DNA of 7,420 nt from CAYRXE01 sp964428205 (GCA_964428205.1 CAYRXE010000044.1:1-7420), one strand, 5' to 3'; shown: positions 1 through 6,339, numbered from the stretch's first letter. Made by a program: numbers and translations. Notes: a model not told the origin generated them from the letters alone.

Positions 1-291
1 ATCGGCGAGTGCCTGACCCATGTTCTGGAAGTCATCACTGCGTGCAACGAAGTCTGTTTCGCAACGGAGACAAACGATTGCAGCCTTTGCAGGACCGGAT
101 GCAATGAAGAAGGCACCTTCTTTCTGCTCGCGGTCAGCCTTTTTGACAGCCTGAGCGAGTCCGCGCTTGCGGAGGATTTCAATCGCCTTTTCATCATCTC
201 CGCCTGCTTCGTCGAGAGCCTGTTTGACGGCGACGATGGCCACACCCGTACGGGCGCGGAGGTTGGCTACTTGTTCAGCGGTAACTGGCAT
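1..291 (-). CDS. tsf: Translation elongation factor Ts (N-terminal 97 residues, cut by window edge)
   Basis: EF-Ts is the cytoplasmic nucleotide-exchange factor that removes GDP from EF-Tu during elongation. Reading the minus strand from the ATG at 291 gives an open frame of 97 codons to the window edge. Residues 1-50 form the UBA-like N-terminal domain with LRARTGV (11-17), GDDEKAIEIL (31-40) and LRKRG (40-44). Residues 77-88, CETDFVARSDDF, are the EF-Tu-contacting signature; its T-D-F falls at residues 79-81, where Asp80 and Phe81 lie in E. coli EF-Ts. The dimerisation and C-terminal parts lie outside the window. The gene follows rpsB on the same strand after 39 bases, the classical rpsB-tsf operon. 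No Shine-Dalgarno precedes the ATG: the last bases are CCCCACGAATC. Identity is secure; only the C-terminus is unseen. Confidence 0.96.
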   Translation of the reverse strand, partial: MPVTAEQVANLRARTGVAIVAVKQALDEAGGDDEKAIEILRKRGLAQAVKKADREQKEGAFFIASGPAKAAIVCLRCETDFVARSDDFQNMGQALAD

Positions 292-330
292 GATTCGTGG
301 GGTTAAGGATTAAGGTAATTCCGTATCATC

Positions 331-1044
331 TTACGCATCGCTCCCGTTCACTGCAGCTGTTTTCTTAGGTTTTGCATCGCTGAGCTCGGATTCGATGGTG
401 TTGAGGATGATGGCAATGGACTTCACTGCGTCATCGTTTGCCGGCACGAAAGCCGTGAACAAATCGGGATCAGCAATGGTGTCGCAGACACCGAAGATGG
501 GGATCTTGAGCTTGGCAGCTTCGAGAACGGCCACGCGATCGCGGACGGCATCGAGCACGAACACAGCGTCTGGGAGTCCGTTCATTTTGGACACACCACC
601 CAAAGCCGTATCGAGCTTGGCGAGCTTCTTACGAAGTTCGGTCTGCTCCTTCTTCGTGTACTTCTCGACTTCACCAGTCTGGAAAGACCTCTGGAGATCG
701 AGGTAATACTTCAAGCGGCGCTTAAGTGTTCCCCAGTTCGTGAGGAGTCCTGGGATCCACTTCTTCGTCACCATTGGCTGGTTCAAAACCTCGCCCAGGT
801 GTTCGACGAAGGGAATGGATTGCTGCTTTGTAGAGACGAAGAGGATCGTCTTGCCTTCGACCTGCAACTTCTTGAGGTGTGCACAGACCTCCTCAAGACC
901 CTTGCGTGTTTTTTCAAGGTCGAAAAGATGCACGCCCTTGCGGACGGCGTAGAGGAAGGACTTCATCTTTGGGTTCCACTTCTCTCTGCGGTGTCCAAAG
1001 TGAACGGCGGCGTTGGCCAGTTCTTTCTCGGAAGGAATTGCCAT
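331..1044 (-). CDS. rpsB: 30S ribosomal protein S2
   Basis: S2 binds late to the back of the 30S head-body junction and helps hold S1 where that protein is present. The 237-residue product has the normal bacterial length. Visible family blocks are HFGHRREKWNPKM (15-27), KGVHLFDLEKT (36-46), FVSTKQQ (69-75), WIPGLLTNW (96-104), a charged helical-hairpin region (about 108-150), LPDAVFVLDA (157-166) and PANDDAVKSI (201-210). Two oddities: the usual W-(L/I)-G-G-x-LTN block reads WIPGLLTN, so the first Gly is Pro, and the C-terminus is a short Lys/Ala tail (KPKKTAAVNGSDA). It is the first gene of the operon with tsf. The ATG at 1044 has no SD; it is preceded by TCCTATTTCCCCCGTACTCGT. The stop is TAA. 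The identification is secure. Confidence 0.97.
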   Translation of the reverse strand: MAIPSEKELANAAVHFGHRREKWNPKMKSFLYAVRKGVHLFDLEKTRKGLEEVCAHLKKLQVEGKTILFVSTKQQSIPFVEHLGEVLNQPMVTKKWIPGLLTNWGTLKRRLKYYLDLQRSFQTGEVEKYTKKEQTELRKKLAKLDTALGGVSKMNGLPDAVFVLDAVRDRVAVLEAAKLKIPIFGVCDTIADPDLFTAFVPANDDAVKSIAIILNTIESELSDAKPKKTAAVNGSDA

Positions 1045-1292
1045 ACGAGTACGGGGGAAATAGGAGAATTTGGATTCAAGTGCAGGTACCCGTGAGGGCA
1101 GCTGGATCTCTGTAATCAGATGATCGAATCCTTGGCTCTGGTCTACGTCTTCTCGCGTGGGGCGGAGGATCCCTTTCGGGCAGGACCGCTGCGATCAGTA
1201 GGAGAGTGCGGAAAGTGTGCCTGAACAGGCCAAAATCTGCAAATTCTCATTTTTACTATCTAAAACCACGCTGGGCGCATATTCAAGAATTA
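1045..1292 (-). promoter_or_regulatory. Upstream region of rpsB-tsf, probable promoter and leader
   Basis: This stretch has no convincing gene on either strand. It must hold the rpsB promoter if the operon starts at rpsB. I found no good -35/-10 pair for the minus strand. The best guess is TTGAAT (1281-1286, read on minus) followed by the AT-rich TTTTAGATAGTAAAAAT near 1249-1265, which matches consensus poorly. Transcription from there would give a leader of about 200 bases, long enough for S2 autoregulation as known for other bacteria, but I see no match to a described rpsB leader. Confidence 0.35.
1162..1189 (-). promoter_or_regulatory. Hairpin in the rpsB upstream region
   Basis: Read on the minus strand, GCGG (1189-1186) pairs with CCGC (1165-1162), and inside it CCC-GAAA-GGG (1180-1171) forms a short stem with a GNRA tetraloop, separated by a 5x5 internal loop. 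It lies about 120 bases before the rpsB start and could be part of a structured leader. The stem is short, so chance is possible. Confidence 0.3.
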
Positions 1293-1301
1293 TGGTATAA
1301 T
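1293..1301 (+). promoter_or_regulatory. Extended -10 promoter of the small-peptide unit
   Basis: TGGTATAAT is a perfect extended -10 element (TGn plus consensus TATAAT at 1296-1301). No -35 hexamer is recognisable 16-18 bases upstream, which is acceptable for an extended -10 promoter. The surroundings (about 1240-1330) are much more AT-rich than the rest of the window. The expected start of transcription is near A1308, just before the first leader hairpin. Confidence 0.8.
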
Positions 1302-1307
1302 ATACCT

Positions 1308-1413
1308 AAGATGATCTTTTTAGATTATCGGCAAAGTTGAGGCAGGCGTTTTGGGCACGAGAAGGTGCCTAGGCCGCTTGCCTCAGTCGAGGCGGCATCA
1401 AAGGAGAGACAGC
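1308..1413 (+). promoter_or_regulatory. Structured 5' leader of the small-peptide mRNA
   Basis: The predicted transcript opens with hairpin A: GATGATCT (1310-1317) pairs with AGATTATC (1322-1329) around a TTTT loop, 8 pairs with one G-U. Hairpin B follows: 1337-1348 pairs with 1375-1386 (12 pairs), then one T/C mismatch, then 1350-1358 pairs with 1365-1373 (9 pairs, three G-U) around the loop GAGAAG (1359-1364). An alternative stem, TTGCCTC (1378-1384) with GAGGCGG (1389-1395), would break the base of hairpin B and ends six bases before the SD site. The 5'-terminal hairpin could protect the RNA end and the B/alternative pair could act as a switch; both functions are inference. I do not recognise a known riboswitch or ribosomal leader. 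Confidence 0.65.
1401..1406 (+). promoter_or_regulatory. Strong ribosome binding site of the 39-residue peptide
   Basis: AAGGAG lies seven bases before the ATG at 1414. It fixes the start and rules out the longer reading from TTG at 1351, which would run through hairpin B. It stands out because the conserved genes in this window have no such site. Confidence 0.8.
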
Positions 1414-1533
1414 ATGTTCTCTTGGTTCGAAGATTTTCTGGATCGACGTCCGTGGGTCCAGAGAATAATCACGATCTGTGCTGTGATTCTAGTTTTGCTA
1501 GCATCTGCGGCATTACTAAAACATCTCGGCTAA
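1414..1533 (+). CDS. 39-residue single-span membrane peptide, unknown function
   Basis: The product begins MFSWFEDFLDRRPW, has one hydrophobic segment at about residues 17-35 (RIITICAVILVLLASAALL) and ends KHLG. It is predicted to lie in the cytoplasmic membrane as a single helix. I do not recognise a family. Evidence that it is a real gene is contextual: a perfect extended -10 promoter, a structured leader, an SD at ideal spacing, a TAA stop and an intrinsic terminator 12 bases after the stop, all in about 280 bases. This architecture resembles hydrophobic type I toxin mRNAs, but no antisense RNA is evident; a TAGAAT hexamer on the minus strand (1486-1491) lacks a recognisable -35. It could also be a small membrane-protein modulator, or a peptide whose translation controls RNA stability. 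It faces glyQS tail to tail and shares no operon with neighbours. Confidence 0.7.
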   Translation: MFSWFEDFLDRRPWVQRIITICAVILVLLASAALLKHLG

Positions 1534-1545
1534 TAACTTTGCATG

Positions 1546-1576
1546 AAGGACCTGCGCCACCGGTGTGGGTCCTTTC
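1546..1576 (+). terminator. Intrinsic terminator of the small-peptide unit
   Basis: AAGGACC (1546-1552) pairs with GGTCCTT (1568-1574), and the stem continues inward as TGCGCC (1553-1558) with GGTGTG (1562-1567), partly by G-U pairs, around an ACC loop. On the plus strand it is followed by a short T-rich run (TTTCTC). It sits between the convergent peptide gene and glyQS, seven bases beyond the glyQS stop. It might also stop glyQS transcripts, although the minus-strand side (TTCATGC) has a poorer U tract. Confidence 0.75.
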
Positions 1577-1582
1577 TCAAAC

Positions 1583-2980
1583 TTATTTCTTTAGCCTCGC
1601 AACCAGCTCGTTCAAGCTCATACGGTCCTGCTTGAGCGTGTCACGGTCGCGAATGGTGGCCGTGTCTTTATCACCCTGTGCGGCATCTTCGCCAACTGTA
1701 CCGAAATCGATGGTGATGCACTTGGGTGTACCCACTTCGTCCTGGCGGCGGTAACGCTTACCAATGCTTCCCGTGACGTCGAAGTCGACGTTGAGATCCG
1801 TTTCTTGAATCAATCTTTTATACAACTCTTGGCTCTTCCCTAAGAGCTGATCCTTTTTACTGAGTGGCAAGATTGCGACATCAATTGGTGCTAAGTCCTT
1901 CGCAAACTTCATGACAATGCGTGTGTCGTCCTCTGCGAGCTTTTCTTCGGTGTAGGCCTCGAGCAAGAAAGTCAGGACCGAGCGATCACAACCGAAACTT
2001 GGCTCGATCACATGCGGCACGAACTTCTTCGTGGCGTCATCGGGGTCCGTGTACTTAAGGTCCTCACCGCTGAACTTCTCGTGCTGTGTGAGGTCGTAGT
2101 TGCCGCGGTTGGCGAGACCGAACAACTCTCCCCAGCCCCATGGGAACTCGTATTCAATATCCACGGTGCGGGAGCTGTAGTGACTCAGTTCATCTTTGGC
2201 GTGCTCGCGAATGCGCAGCTTGTTCTTATCGATACCGAGCTCTGTGAACCATGCCCAGACCTGGTCTTTCCATTGGTCAAAATATTCTGCCTCCGTACCT
2301 GGCTCCACGAAGTATTCGATTTCCATCTGTTCGAACTCGCGTGTGCGGAAGGTGAAGTTGCCCGGCGTGATTTCGTTACGGAAGGCCTTGCCAATCTGAC
2401 CCACACCAAACGGCAAACGCTTGCGCGTGGTGTTGAGCACGTTCTTAAAGTTCACGAAGATACCCTGGGCTGTTTCTGGCCTCATGTAGACCAAAGCGGC
2501 ATCTTCCTCCACCACACCTTGGTGGGTCTTAAACATCAGGTTAAAGCGCTTGGCTTCGGTCCAATCAATCTTCTTGCAGTTTGGGCAGGGGATTTTTTCG
2601 GCGACGAGCATGGGCTGCACTTGTTCCAATTTCAAAACAGCGACAGCTTCCACTCCGAGTTTTTCTTCGAGCAGCTTGTCTCCGCGGAAACGCTGACGAC
2701 AGGCTTTGCAGTCCACGAGAGGATCCGTAAACGAACCAACGTGACCACTCGCTTCCCACACCTTTGGATTCATCAAGATTGATGCGTCCAATCCCACCAT
2801 GTCCTGACGACCACGAACAAACGTATTCCACCAGTGGCGCTTTACACGGTTCTTTAACTCGACACCCAGTGGACCGTAGTCCCAGGTGTTTGCGAGACCG
2901 CCGTAAATGTCGGAACCTGGAAAGATGAATCCTCTGCGCTTACACAGAGAGACGACGTCATCGAGGCTTTTGGCAGGCAT
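1583..2980 (-). CDS. glyQS: Glycyl-tRNA synthetase, alpha2 (single-chain) type
   Basis: This cytoplasmic class II enzyme charges tRNA-Gly with glycine using ATP. From the ATG at 2980 it has 465 residues, normal for the homodimeric GlyRS of Bacillus, archaeal and eukaryotic type rather than the E. coli alpha2-beta2 enzyme. Seen in order: GFIFPGSDIYGGLANTWDYGPLG (17-39, interrupted by no gaps), motif 1 region (about 60-83), zinc-ligand-like CKAC (91-94) and CPNC (132-135), RPETAQGIF (167-175), motif 2 FRNEITPGNFTFRTREFEQ (200-218), motif 3 EPSFGCDR (326-333), and the anticodon-binding domain (about 363-460). A frame extension to 3088 exists, but it adds a non-family segment, and family proteins start close to KSLDDVVSLCKRRGF. 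The start lacks an SD; CCACTCCCCTCTCTT precedes it. It is divergent from prsW. The identity is secure. Confidence 0.96.
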   Translation of the reverse strand: MPAKSLDDVVSLCKRRGFIFPGSDIYGGLANTWDYGPLGVELKNRVKRHWWNTFVRGRQDMVGLDASILMNPKVWEASGHVGSFTDPLVDCKACRQRFRGDKLLEEKLGVEAVAVLKLEQVQPMLVAEKIPCPNCKKIDWTEAKRFNLMFKTHQGVVEEDAALVYMRPETAQGIFVNFKNVLNTTRKRLPFGVGQIGKAFRNEITPGNFTFRTREFEQMEIEYFVEPGTEAEYFDQWKDQVWAWFTELGIDKNKLRIREHAKDELSHYSSRTVDIEYEFPWGWGELFGLANRGNYDLTQHEKFSGEDLKYTDPDDATKKFVPHVIEPSFGCDRSVLTFLLEAYTEEKLAEDDTRIVMKFAKDLAPIDVAILPLSKKDQLLGKSQELYKRLIQETDLNVDFDVTGSIGKRYRRQDEVGTPKCITIDFGTVGEDAAQGDKDTATIRDRDTLKQDRMSLNELVARLKK

Positions 2981-3014
2981 AAGAGAGGGGAGTGGCGATA
3001 GGGTACTCGCGAAT

Positions 3015-3033
3015 GGGCCGTGTGGGTAGGCCC
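3015..3033 (-). promoter_or_regulatory. Hairpin in the glyQS upstream region
   Basis: GGGCC (3015-3019) and GGCCC (3029-3033) form a 5-pair GC stem with a 9-base loop, 35-53 bases before the glyQS start. Neighbouring palindromes are CCTGCAGG (3034-3041) and CCCTAGGG (3049-3056 region). I saw no T-box specificity or GGGTGGNACC-type antiterminator element, so T-box control is not supported. The glyQS promoter could overlap the TATA at 3097-3100 shared with prsW, but this is weak. Confidence 0.3.
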
Positions 3034-3093
3034 TCCTGCAGGATTCTGCCCTAGGGTAAAGGAGAACAATCCCTCGTCCGAAAGCCAAAAATC

Positions 3094-3102
3094 TGCTATA
3101 CT
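3094..3102 (+). promoter_or_regulatory. Extended -10 promoter of prsW, predicted leaderless
   Basis: TGCTATACT carries TGn followed by TATACT (3097-3102, five of six consensus bases). No -35 is recognisable. The -10 box ends six bases before the prsW ATG at 3109, so the usual start of transcription would coincide with or lie next to the A of ATG. The mRNA should therefore be leaderless. No SD lies between. Confidence 0.65.
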
Positions 3103-3108
3103 GTCTTG

Positions 3109-4467
3109 ATGTTTTCGTGGCTCCAAAACCTGGCTGCCGATCTCGATACCGGGAAGACCTTTGCGGTGCTTCTCGCGGTTGCGATCTTGGCTTCGCTCGA
3201 CTTGGCTGCGAAGTACAAACACAAGCATTACCACTACGTGTTTGGGTGTTTGCTCGGCACGGTTCTCTCGGCTGCGTACTTGAACTTTGTGCCCATGCTT
3301 CTCTCGGGCCCTTTCGCGGGTAACCCGTTTGCGATTGCCCTGGGCGTCATGTTGGTTGTTGTTGCATGGAGGCTCCTCTTTGGACCTTGGGAGACCCATG
3401 TGAAAGCAACGGTGCTCGGAGCGTTCGTGTTTTGGATCACCCTCTCGATCATTCTTGCTCGCTCGGGCCCGGATCGCATCACACTCTTAGTATCGATGGC
3501 GTTCGCACTCGTGCCGGCGGCCCTGTGGTGCATTCTCTTCTTGCAGTATCACCGCGAAAAAATGAGCAAAGTATTTCTCATGTTCTTTGCGGGTATGGCT
3601 TCGACGGCGCCGATTCTTTTTTACGACGCGCTCGTGCGAAGTGGCGTTGAATTGCACTTCTTTTACTTCCGCATCATCCCCGAGAGCTTTAACGCTGCGT
3701 CGCAGAATTTCGTGCTGTACCAGGCAAACGGCGCACGCACGCTCCCTGTGGTTCTGGCTGCACTCGCGCTTTCGTTCATCTTCGTCGCTCTCGTCGAAGA
3801 AGGTGCTAAGTACTGGGTGTTACGCAAGAGTGGCAAGCAGGTATTCACGAGTATCGATGACGTGTTGGAACTTTCCATTGTTGTTGCAATTGGTTTTGCA
3901 TTTGCCGAGAACATCCTCAATACCTCGTACTTCCCTGCGTTCGTGAAGCGGTACTTGATGGACAGTTCCTCTCGCGACATCCTCGCGTTTGTAGGCAACG
4001 TCGCGGGCCGCAGCGTGCTCACGAGCATGGTGCACATCGCGTCGACGGGAATCCTTGGTTACTTCGTCGGTCGCTCTATTTTTGCGCCATTCTTCTTAGC
4101 TGCAAAAGACAAGACGTACCCTGTCACAGATCTCTTCTCGAGCGTGCTCGCCCTCCCTCGCATTGCGGTCTTCCGCACGGTGTCGGTGGTGAGCGGTCTC
4201 ACGTTTGCGGTGGTCTCGCATGCACTCGCAAATTTCATGGTCTCGGTACCCGATGCCTTGCCTAGTCACCCGCGCACCTTAGGCGACCTTCTTGGCTCCG
4301 CGAGCGGCTCTCCGCTGAATTCGGTGTCTCTCGTTGTTATTCCGTCGCTGGTGTACGTCGTTGGGGGATTCTTGATTCTCACTTGGCTCTTAGAATGGAA
4401 TGCCAACAGGCAGGAACGCGGCATGCTCCGCGAGGAAGATACGTTCGTGGCTCCGCAGCAGGCGTAA
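3109..4467 (+). CDS. prsW: PrsW-family intramembrane metalloprotease
   Basis: PrsW proteins are polytopic membrane proteases (related to the CPBP/Abi type); in Bacillus subtilis PrsW makes the first cut in the anti-sigma factor RsiW. This 452-residue protein has the diagnostic blocks in order: VEEGAKYW (229-236, the EExxK motif), GFAFAENI (262-269), RSVLTSMVHIASTG (301-314, His309) and VVSHALANF (368-376, His371). These Glu and His residues are the expected active-site and metal residues. About ten hydrophobic segments are visible, roughly at 17-34, 43-62, 73-91, 99-117, 124-145, 154-174, 212-230, 252-270, 303-322, 352-378 and 405-428. It is longer than the Bacillus protein, with some six extra N-terminal spans. 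The ATG at 3109 was chosen over an adjacent TTG. The S41 protease follows 103 bases later on the same strand. The substrate is unknown; no sigma or anti-sigma gene is in view. Confidence 0.88.
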   Translation: MFSWLQNLAADLDTGKTFAVLLAVAILASLDLAAKYKHKHYHYVFGCLLGTVLSAAYLNFVPMLLSGPFAGNPFAIALGVMLVVVAWRLLFGPWETHVKATVLGAFVFWITLSIILARSGPDRITLLVSMAFALVPAALWCILFLQYHREKMSKVFLMFFAGMASTAPILFYDALVRSGVELHFFYFRIIPESFNAASQNFVLYQANGARTLPVVLAALALSFIFVALVEEGAKYWVLRKSGKQVFTSIDDVLELSIVVAIGFAFAENILNTSYFPAFVKRYLMDSSSRDILAFVGNVAGRSVLTSMVHIASTGILGYFVGRSIFAPFFLAAKDKTYPVTDLFSSVLALPRIAVFRTVSVVSGLTFAVVSHALANFMVSVPDALPSHPRTLGDLLGSASGSPLNSVSLVVIPSLVYVVGGFLILTWLLEWNANRQERGMLREEDTFVAPQQA

Positions 4468-4570
4468 GAACACAAGGTGAAGAATGATTGGCAGAGAAAG
4501 TCTAAGATCCATTTTTCATTGGGTCGGTGTTTCCCTACACTCGTATCCACTGATTCACCCCGATTTTCTC

Positions 4571-6259
4571 ATGCTCTCCGCATCACAATCACGTCGTCTC
4601 TTCGCGAGTACGTTGCTCGTCTCCTTCTTCGTGCCGGGCATCATGCACGCGGCGTACACAGGAGGTACTTCTATCACCATTCAGCCCGCAAACGCGGCAC
4701 CGGCCAAACACCTTATTAGTGCCGATGCCAAAGCCAACGTGTCACGCGGAGATTTTTTGCGCAGCAGCATGAAGGCACTGCGTTACCAAATGGTCGACGA
4801 CAAGAATCTCAAGCCGTATCCCCGAGCCACACCTGCCGCTCTGCGACCATATGTGAACACAGCCTATGCACTTGGGGTGCTCCGGTTCTTCGGTCCAAAC
4901 CTCAATCCTGCTCGATACATCACCAAGGGTGAGGCAGTTCAACTGCTCGCAGGACTCGCCGCATCGGGCGAAAAAGCAAAAGAAGAATTGCCTCCGTTTG
5001 CCGATGTCCGTCCGAAATCCGACGAAGGAAGGGCGATTGCACTTGCTCTCGAATACGGCTGGGTCGAGGCCGATTCCACCAGCGTGTTTGGTACGAAGCG
5101 GCTCATCACCGTGGAAGAGGCAGAGAAGTTGATTGCGAATGTGATGGTGTCGGAAGGTCTCTCGCAAGATGCAGGCATCGTGGTGATTCCCGTTGTGCGC
5201 CTTCGCCCCGATCGCGCAACGAGTCCGCTGCCCAAAGAGGCTATCCAGCGCGCCGTGTGGGATTTGTTGCAGAACGATTTCCTCTACAAAGATCGCATTG
5301 ATGAAGATAAAGACGGAGATGCGAGCATCGATGGTCTCGTCGATAACCTCAAAGATCCCTACACCGTGTACATGCCCAAGGCGAAGTCCGAGAGTTACCA
5401 GCAGCAGCTCGAAGGTGAGATCACGGGTATTGGCGCGAGTGTCGAAAAAGTCGATGACTTCCTCATCATCGTGGCGCCTCTCCCGGGTTCCCCTGCGGAG
5501 AAAGTTGGCCTCAAGCCTCGTGACATTATCCTGAGTGCCGATGGAGTGGATCTCAAAGGCATGGATTTGGAAGATGCCGTGGGCAAAGTGCGTGGTGTCA
5601 AAGGCAGCACGGTGAAGCTGAAAATTCGTCGCGACGGAAATGATTTCGAAGTTTCTGTGGTGCGCGACACCATCAAGAACTTAGAGATCCAAGCAAGTTG
5701 GAACGGACAAGTCGCCATCGTAAAGCTCTTGCAGTTTGGTACGACCACCGACCGCGATATTCGTAAAACGTTTGAAGAGATCGCCAAGCAGAATCCCAAG
5801 GGCGTGATTCTCGACTTACGTAATGATCCAGGTGGTCTCATCCAAGCTGCAGAAGAAACCGTGAGTAACTTCCTCCCCAAGGGCAGCACGTACGTGCAGA
5901 CGATCTCTGGAAATCAAACAGCAGATGAAGTCACGGAGTCCGACCGCACCCTCCTCGCCACCACTCCGGTGATTGTGCTCGTGAACAAAGGTTCTGCGAG
6001 TGCCTCCGAGATTGTGGCTGCCGCTCTGCAAGATGCAGGTCGTGCGAAGATCCTGGGCGAGACAACCTTTGGTAAAGGCACCTTCCAGCGCATCTACACC
6101 TTTAATGACGGCTCCAGCCTGAAGATGACGGTAGGTGAGTGGCGCAGTCCGAAGGGTAAGAAGATCGAGAAGGTTGGTGTGATTCCAGATATTACGATGC
6201 CCGATACGAACGCTTCTCGTGATGAGATGCTTCTGCGCGCAATCGACCTTCTGCGGTAA
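4571..6259 (+). CDS. Exported S41 C-terminal processing protease with SLH-like region
   Basis: This is a secreted serine protease of the CtpA/CtpB/Prc family (S41), 562 residues from the ATG at 4571. Residues 1-28 look like a signal peptide (MLSASQSRRLFASTLLV, then VPGIMHA). Residues about 55-195 resemble degenerate SLH repeats: YITKGEAVQLLAG (116-128), PPFADVRP..EGRAIALALEYGWV (141-165), then FGTKRLITVEEAEKLI (173-188), suggesting attachment to the cell surface. A linker with DPYTVYMP (262-269) leads into PDZ (about 280-362, GIGASV, GSPAEKVGLKPRD). The protease core has LDLRNDPGGL (414-423) and NKGSASASEI (472-481). Predicted catalytic Ser477 and Lys502 are 25 apart, and Gln506 follows at +4, as in CtpB. 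An upstream ATG at 4484 would add 29 residues ahead of the signal peptide and was rejected. No SD precedes 4571 (CCCCGATTTTCTC). It may be co-transcribed with prsW. Confidence 0.9.
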   Translation: MLSASQSRRLFASTLLVSFFVPGIMHAAYTGGTSITIQPANAAPAKHLISADAKANVSRGDFLRSSMKALRYQMVDDKNLKPYPRATPAALRPYVNTAYALGVLRFFGPNLNPARYITKGEAVQLLAGLAASGEKAKEELPPFADVRPKSDEGRAIALALEYGWVEADSTSVFGTKRLITVEEAEKLIANVMVSEGLSQDAGIVVIPVVRLRPDRATSPLPKEAIQRAVWDLLQNDFLYKDRIDEDKDGDASIDGLVDNLKDPYTVYMPKAKSESYQQQLEGEITGIGASVEKVDDFLIIVAPLPGSPAEKVGLKPRDIILSADGVDLKGMDLEDAVGKVRGVKGSTVKLKIRRDGNDFEVSVVRDTIKNLEIQASWNGQVAIVKLLQFGTTTDRDIRKTFEEIAKQNPKGVILDLRNDPGGLIQAAEETVSNFLPKGSTYVQTISGNQTADEVTESDRTLLATTPVIVLVNKGSASASEIVAAALQDAGRAKILGETTFGKGTFQRIYTFNDGSSLKMTVGEWRSPKGKKIEKVGVIPDITMPDTNASRDEMLLRAIDLLR

Positions 6260-6290
6260 TCTCCGCTTCATCTAGCCAAAACCTTCTTGT

Positions 6291-6297
6291 AAGGAGG
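6291..6297 (+). promoter_or_regulatory. Shine-Dalgarno before a GTG alternative start of the Cys-rich gene
   Basis: AAGGAGG lies nine bases before GTG at 6307, in frame with the Cys-rich protein. Starting there would add 11 residues (MRPLGGILLPF) to the signal peptide. It is the best SD in the window, which makes this alternative start hard to dismiss. Confidence 0.5.
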
Positions 6298-6323
6298 GGT
6301 ATTCTTGTGCGTCCTCTTGGAGG

Positions 6324-6329
6324 TATACT
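6324..6329 (+). promoter_or_regulatory. Possible -10 box for a near-leaderless Cys-rich mRNA
   Basis: TATACT, the same hexamer as at prsW, lies ten bases before the ATG at 6340. Transcription starting about seven bases after it would leave a leader of only three or four bases. There is no TGn extension and no clear -35, so support is modest. Confidence 0.4.
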
Positions 6330-6339
6330 TCTCCCTTTT

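Noticed and set aside
1351..1413. TTG-initiated longer form (60 residues) of the small membrane peptide
   Set aside because: The extension runs through hairpin B and has an Arg-rich composition with no ribosome binding site; AAGGAG before the ATG at 1414 decides the start.
2012..2782. 256-codon open frame on the plus strand
   Set aside because: It lies entirely inside glyQS on the opposite strand and its product has no family features; glyQS is strongly supported in the minus-strand frame.
2981..3088. N-terminal extension of glyQS by 36 codons
   Set aside because: The added residues are low-complexity and unlike GlyRS, whereas the ATG at 2980 starts just before the family's first conserved helix.
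2981..3105. T-box leader upstream of glyQS
   Set aside because: Hairpins and palindromes are present, but no T-box bulge (GGGTGG-type) or antiterminator and no terminator with a U tract were seen.
3109..3120. Shared MFSW start of prsW and the 39-residue peptide
   Set aside because: Similarity stops after four residues and the DNA differs in third positions; probably chance.
4484..4570. Upstream ATG for the S41 protease, with a weak AAGGTG
   Set aside because: It would place 29 polar and aromatic residues ahead of a complete signal peptide, which would hinder export.
5300..5335. EF-hand-like acidic loop (DEDKDGD) in the S41 protease
   Set aside because: The twelfth position is not Glu or Asp, and the loop sits where S41 proteases normally have an acidic linker before DPYTVY.
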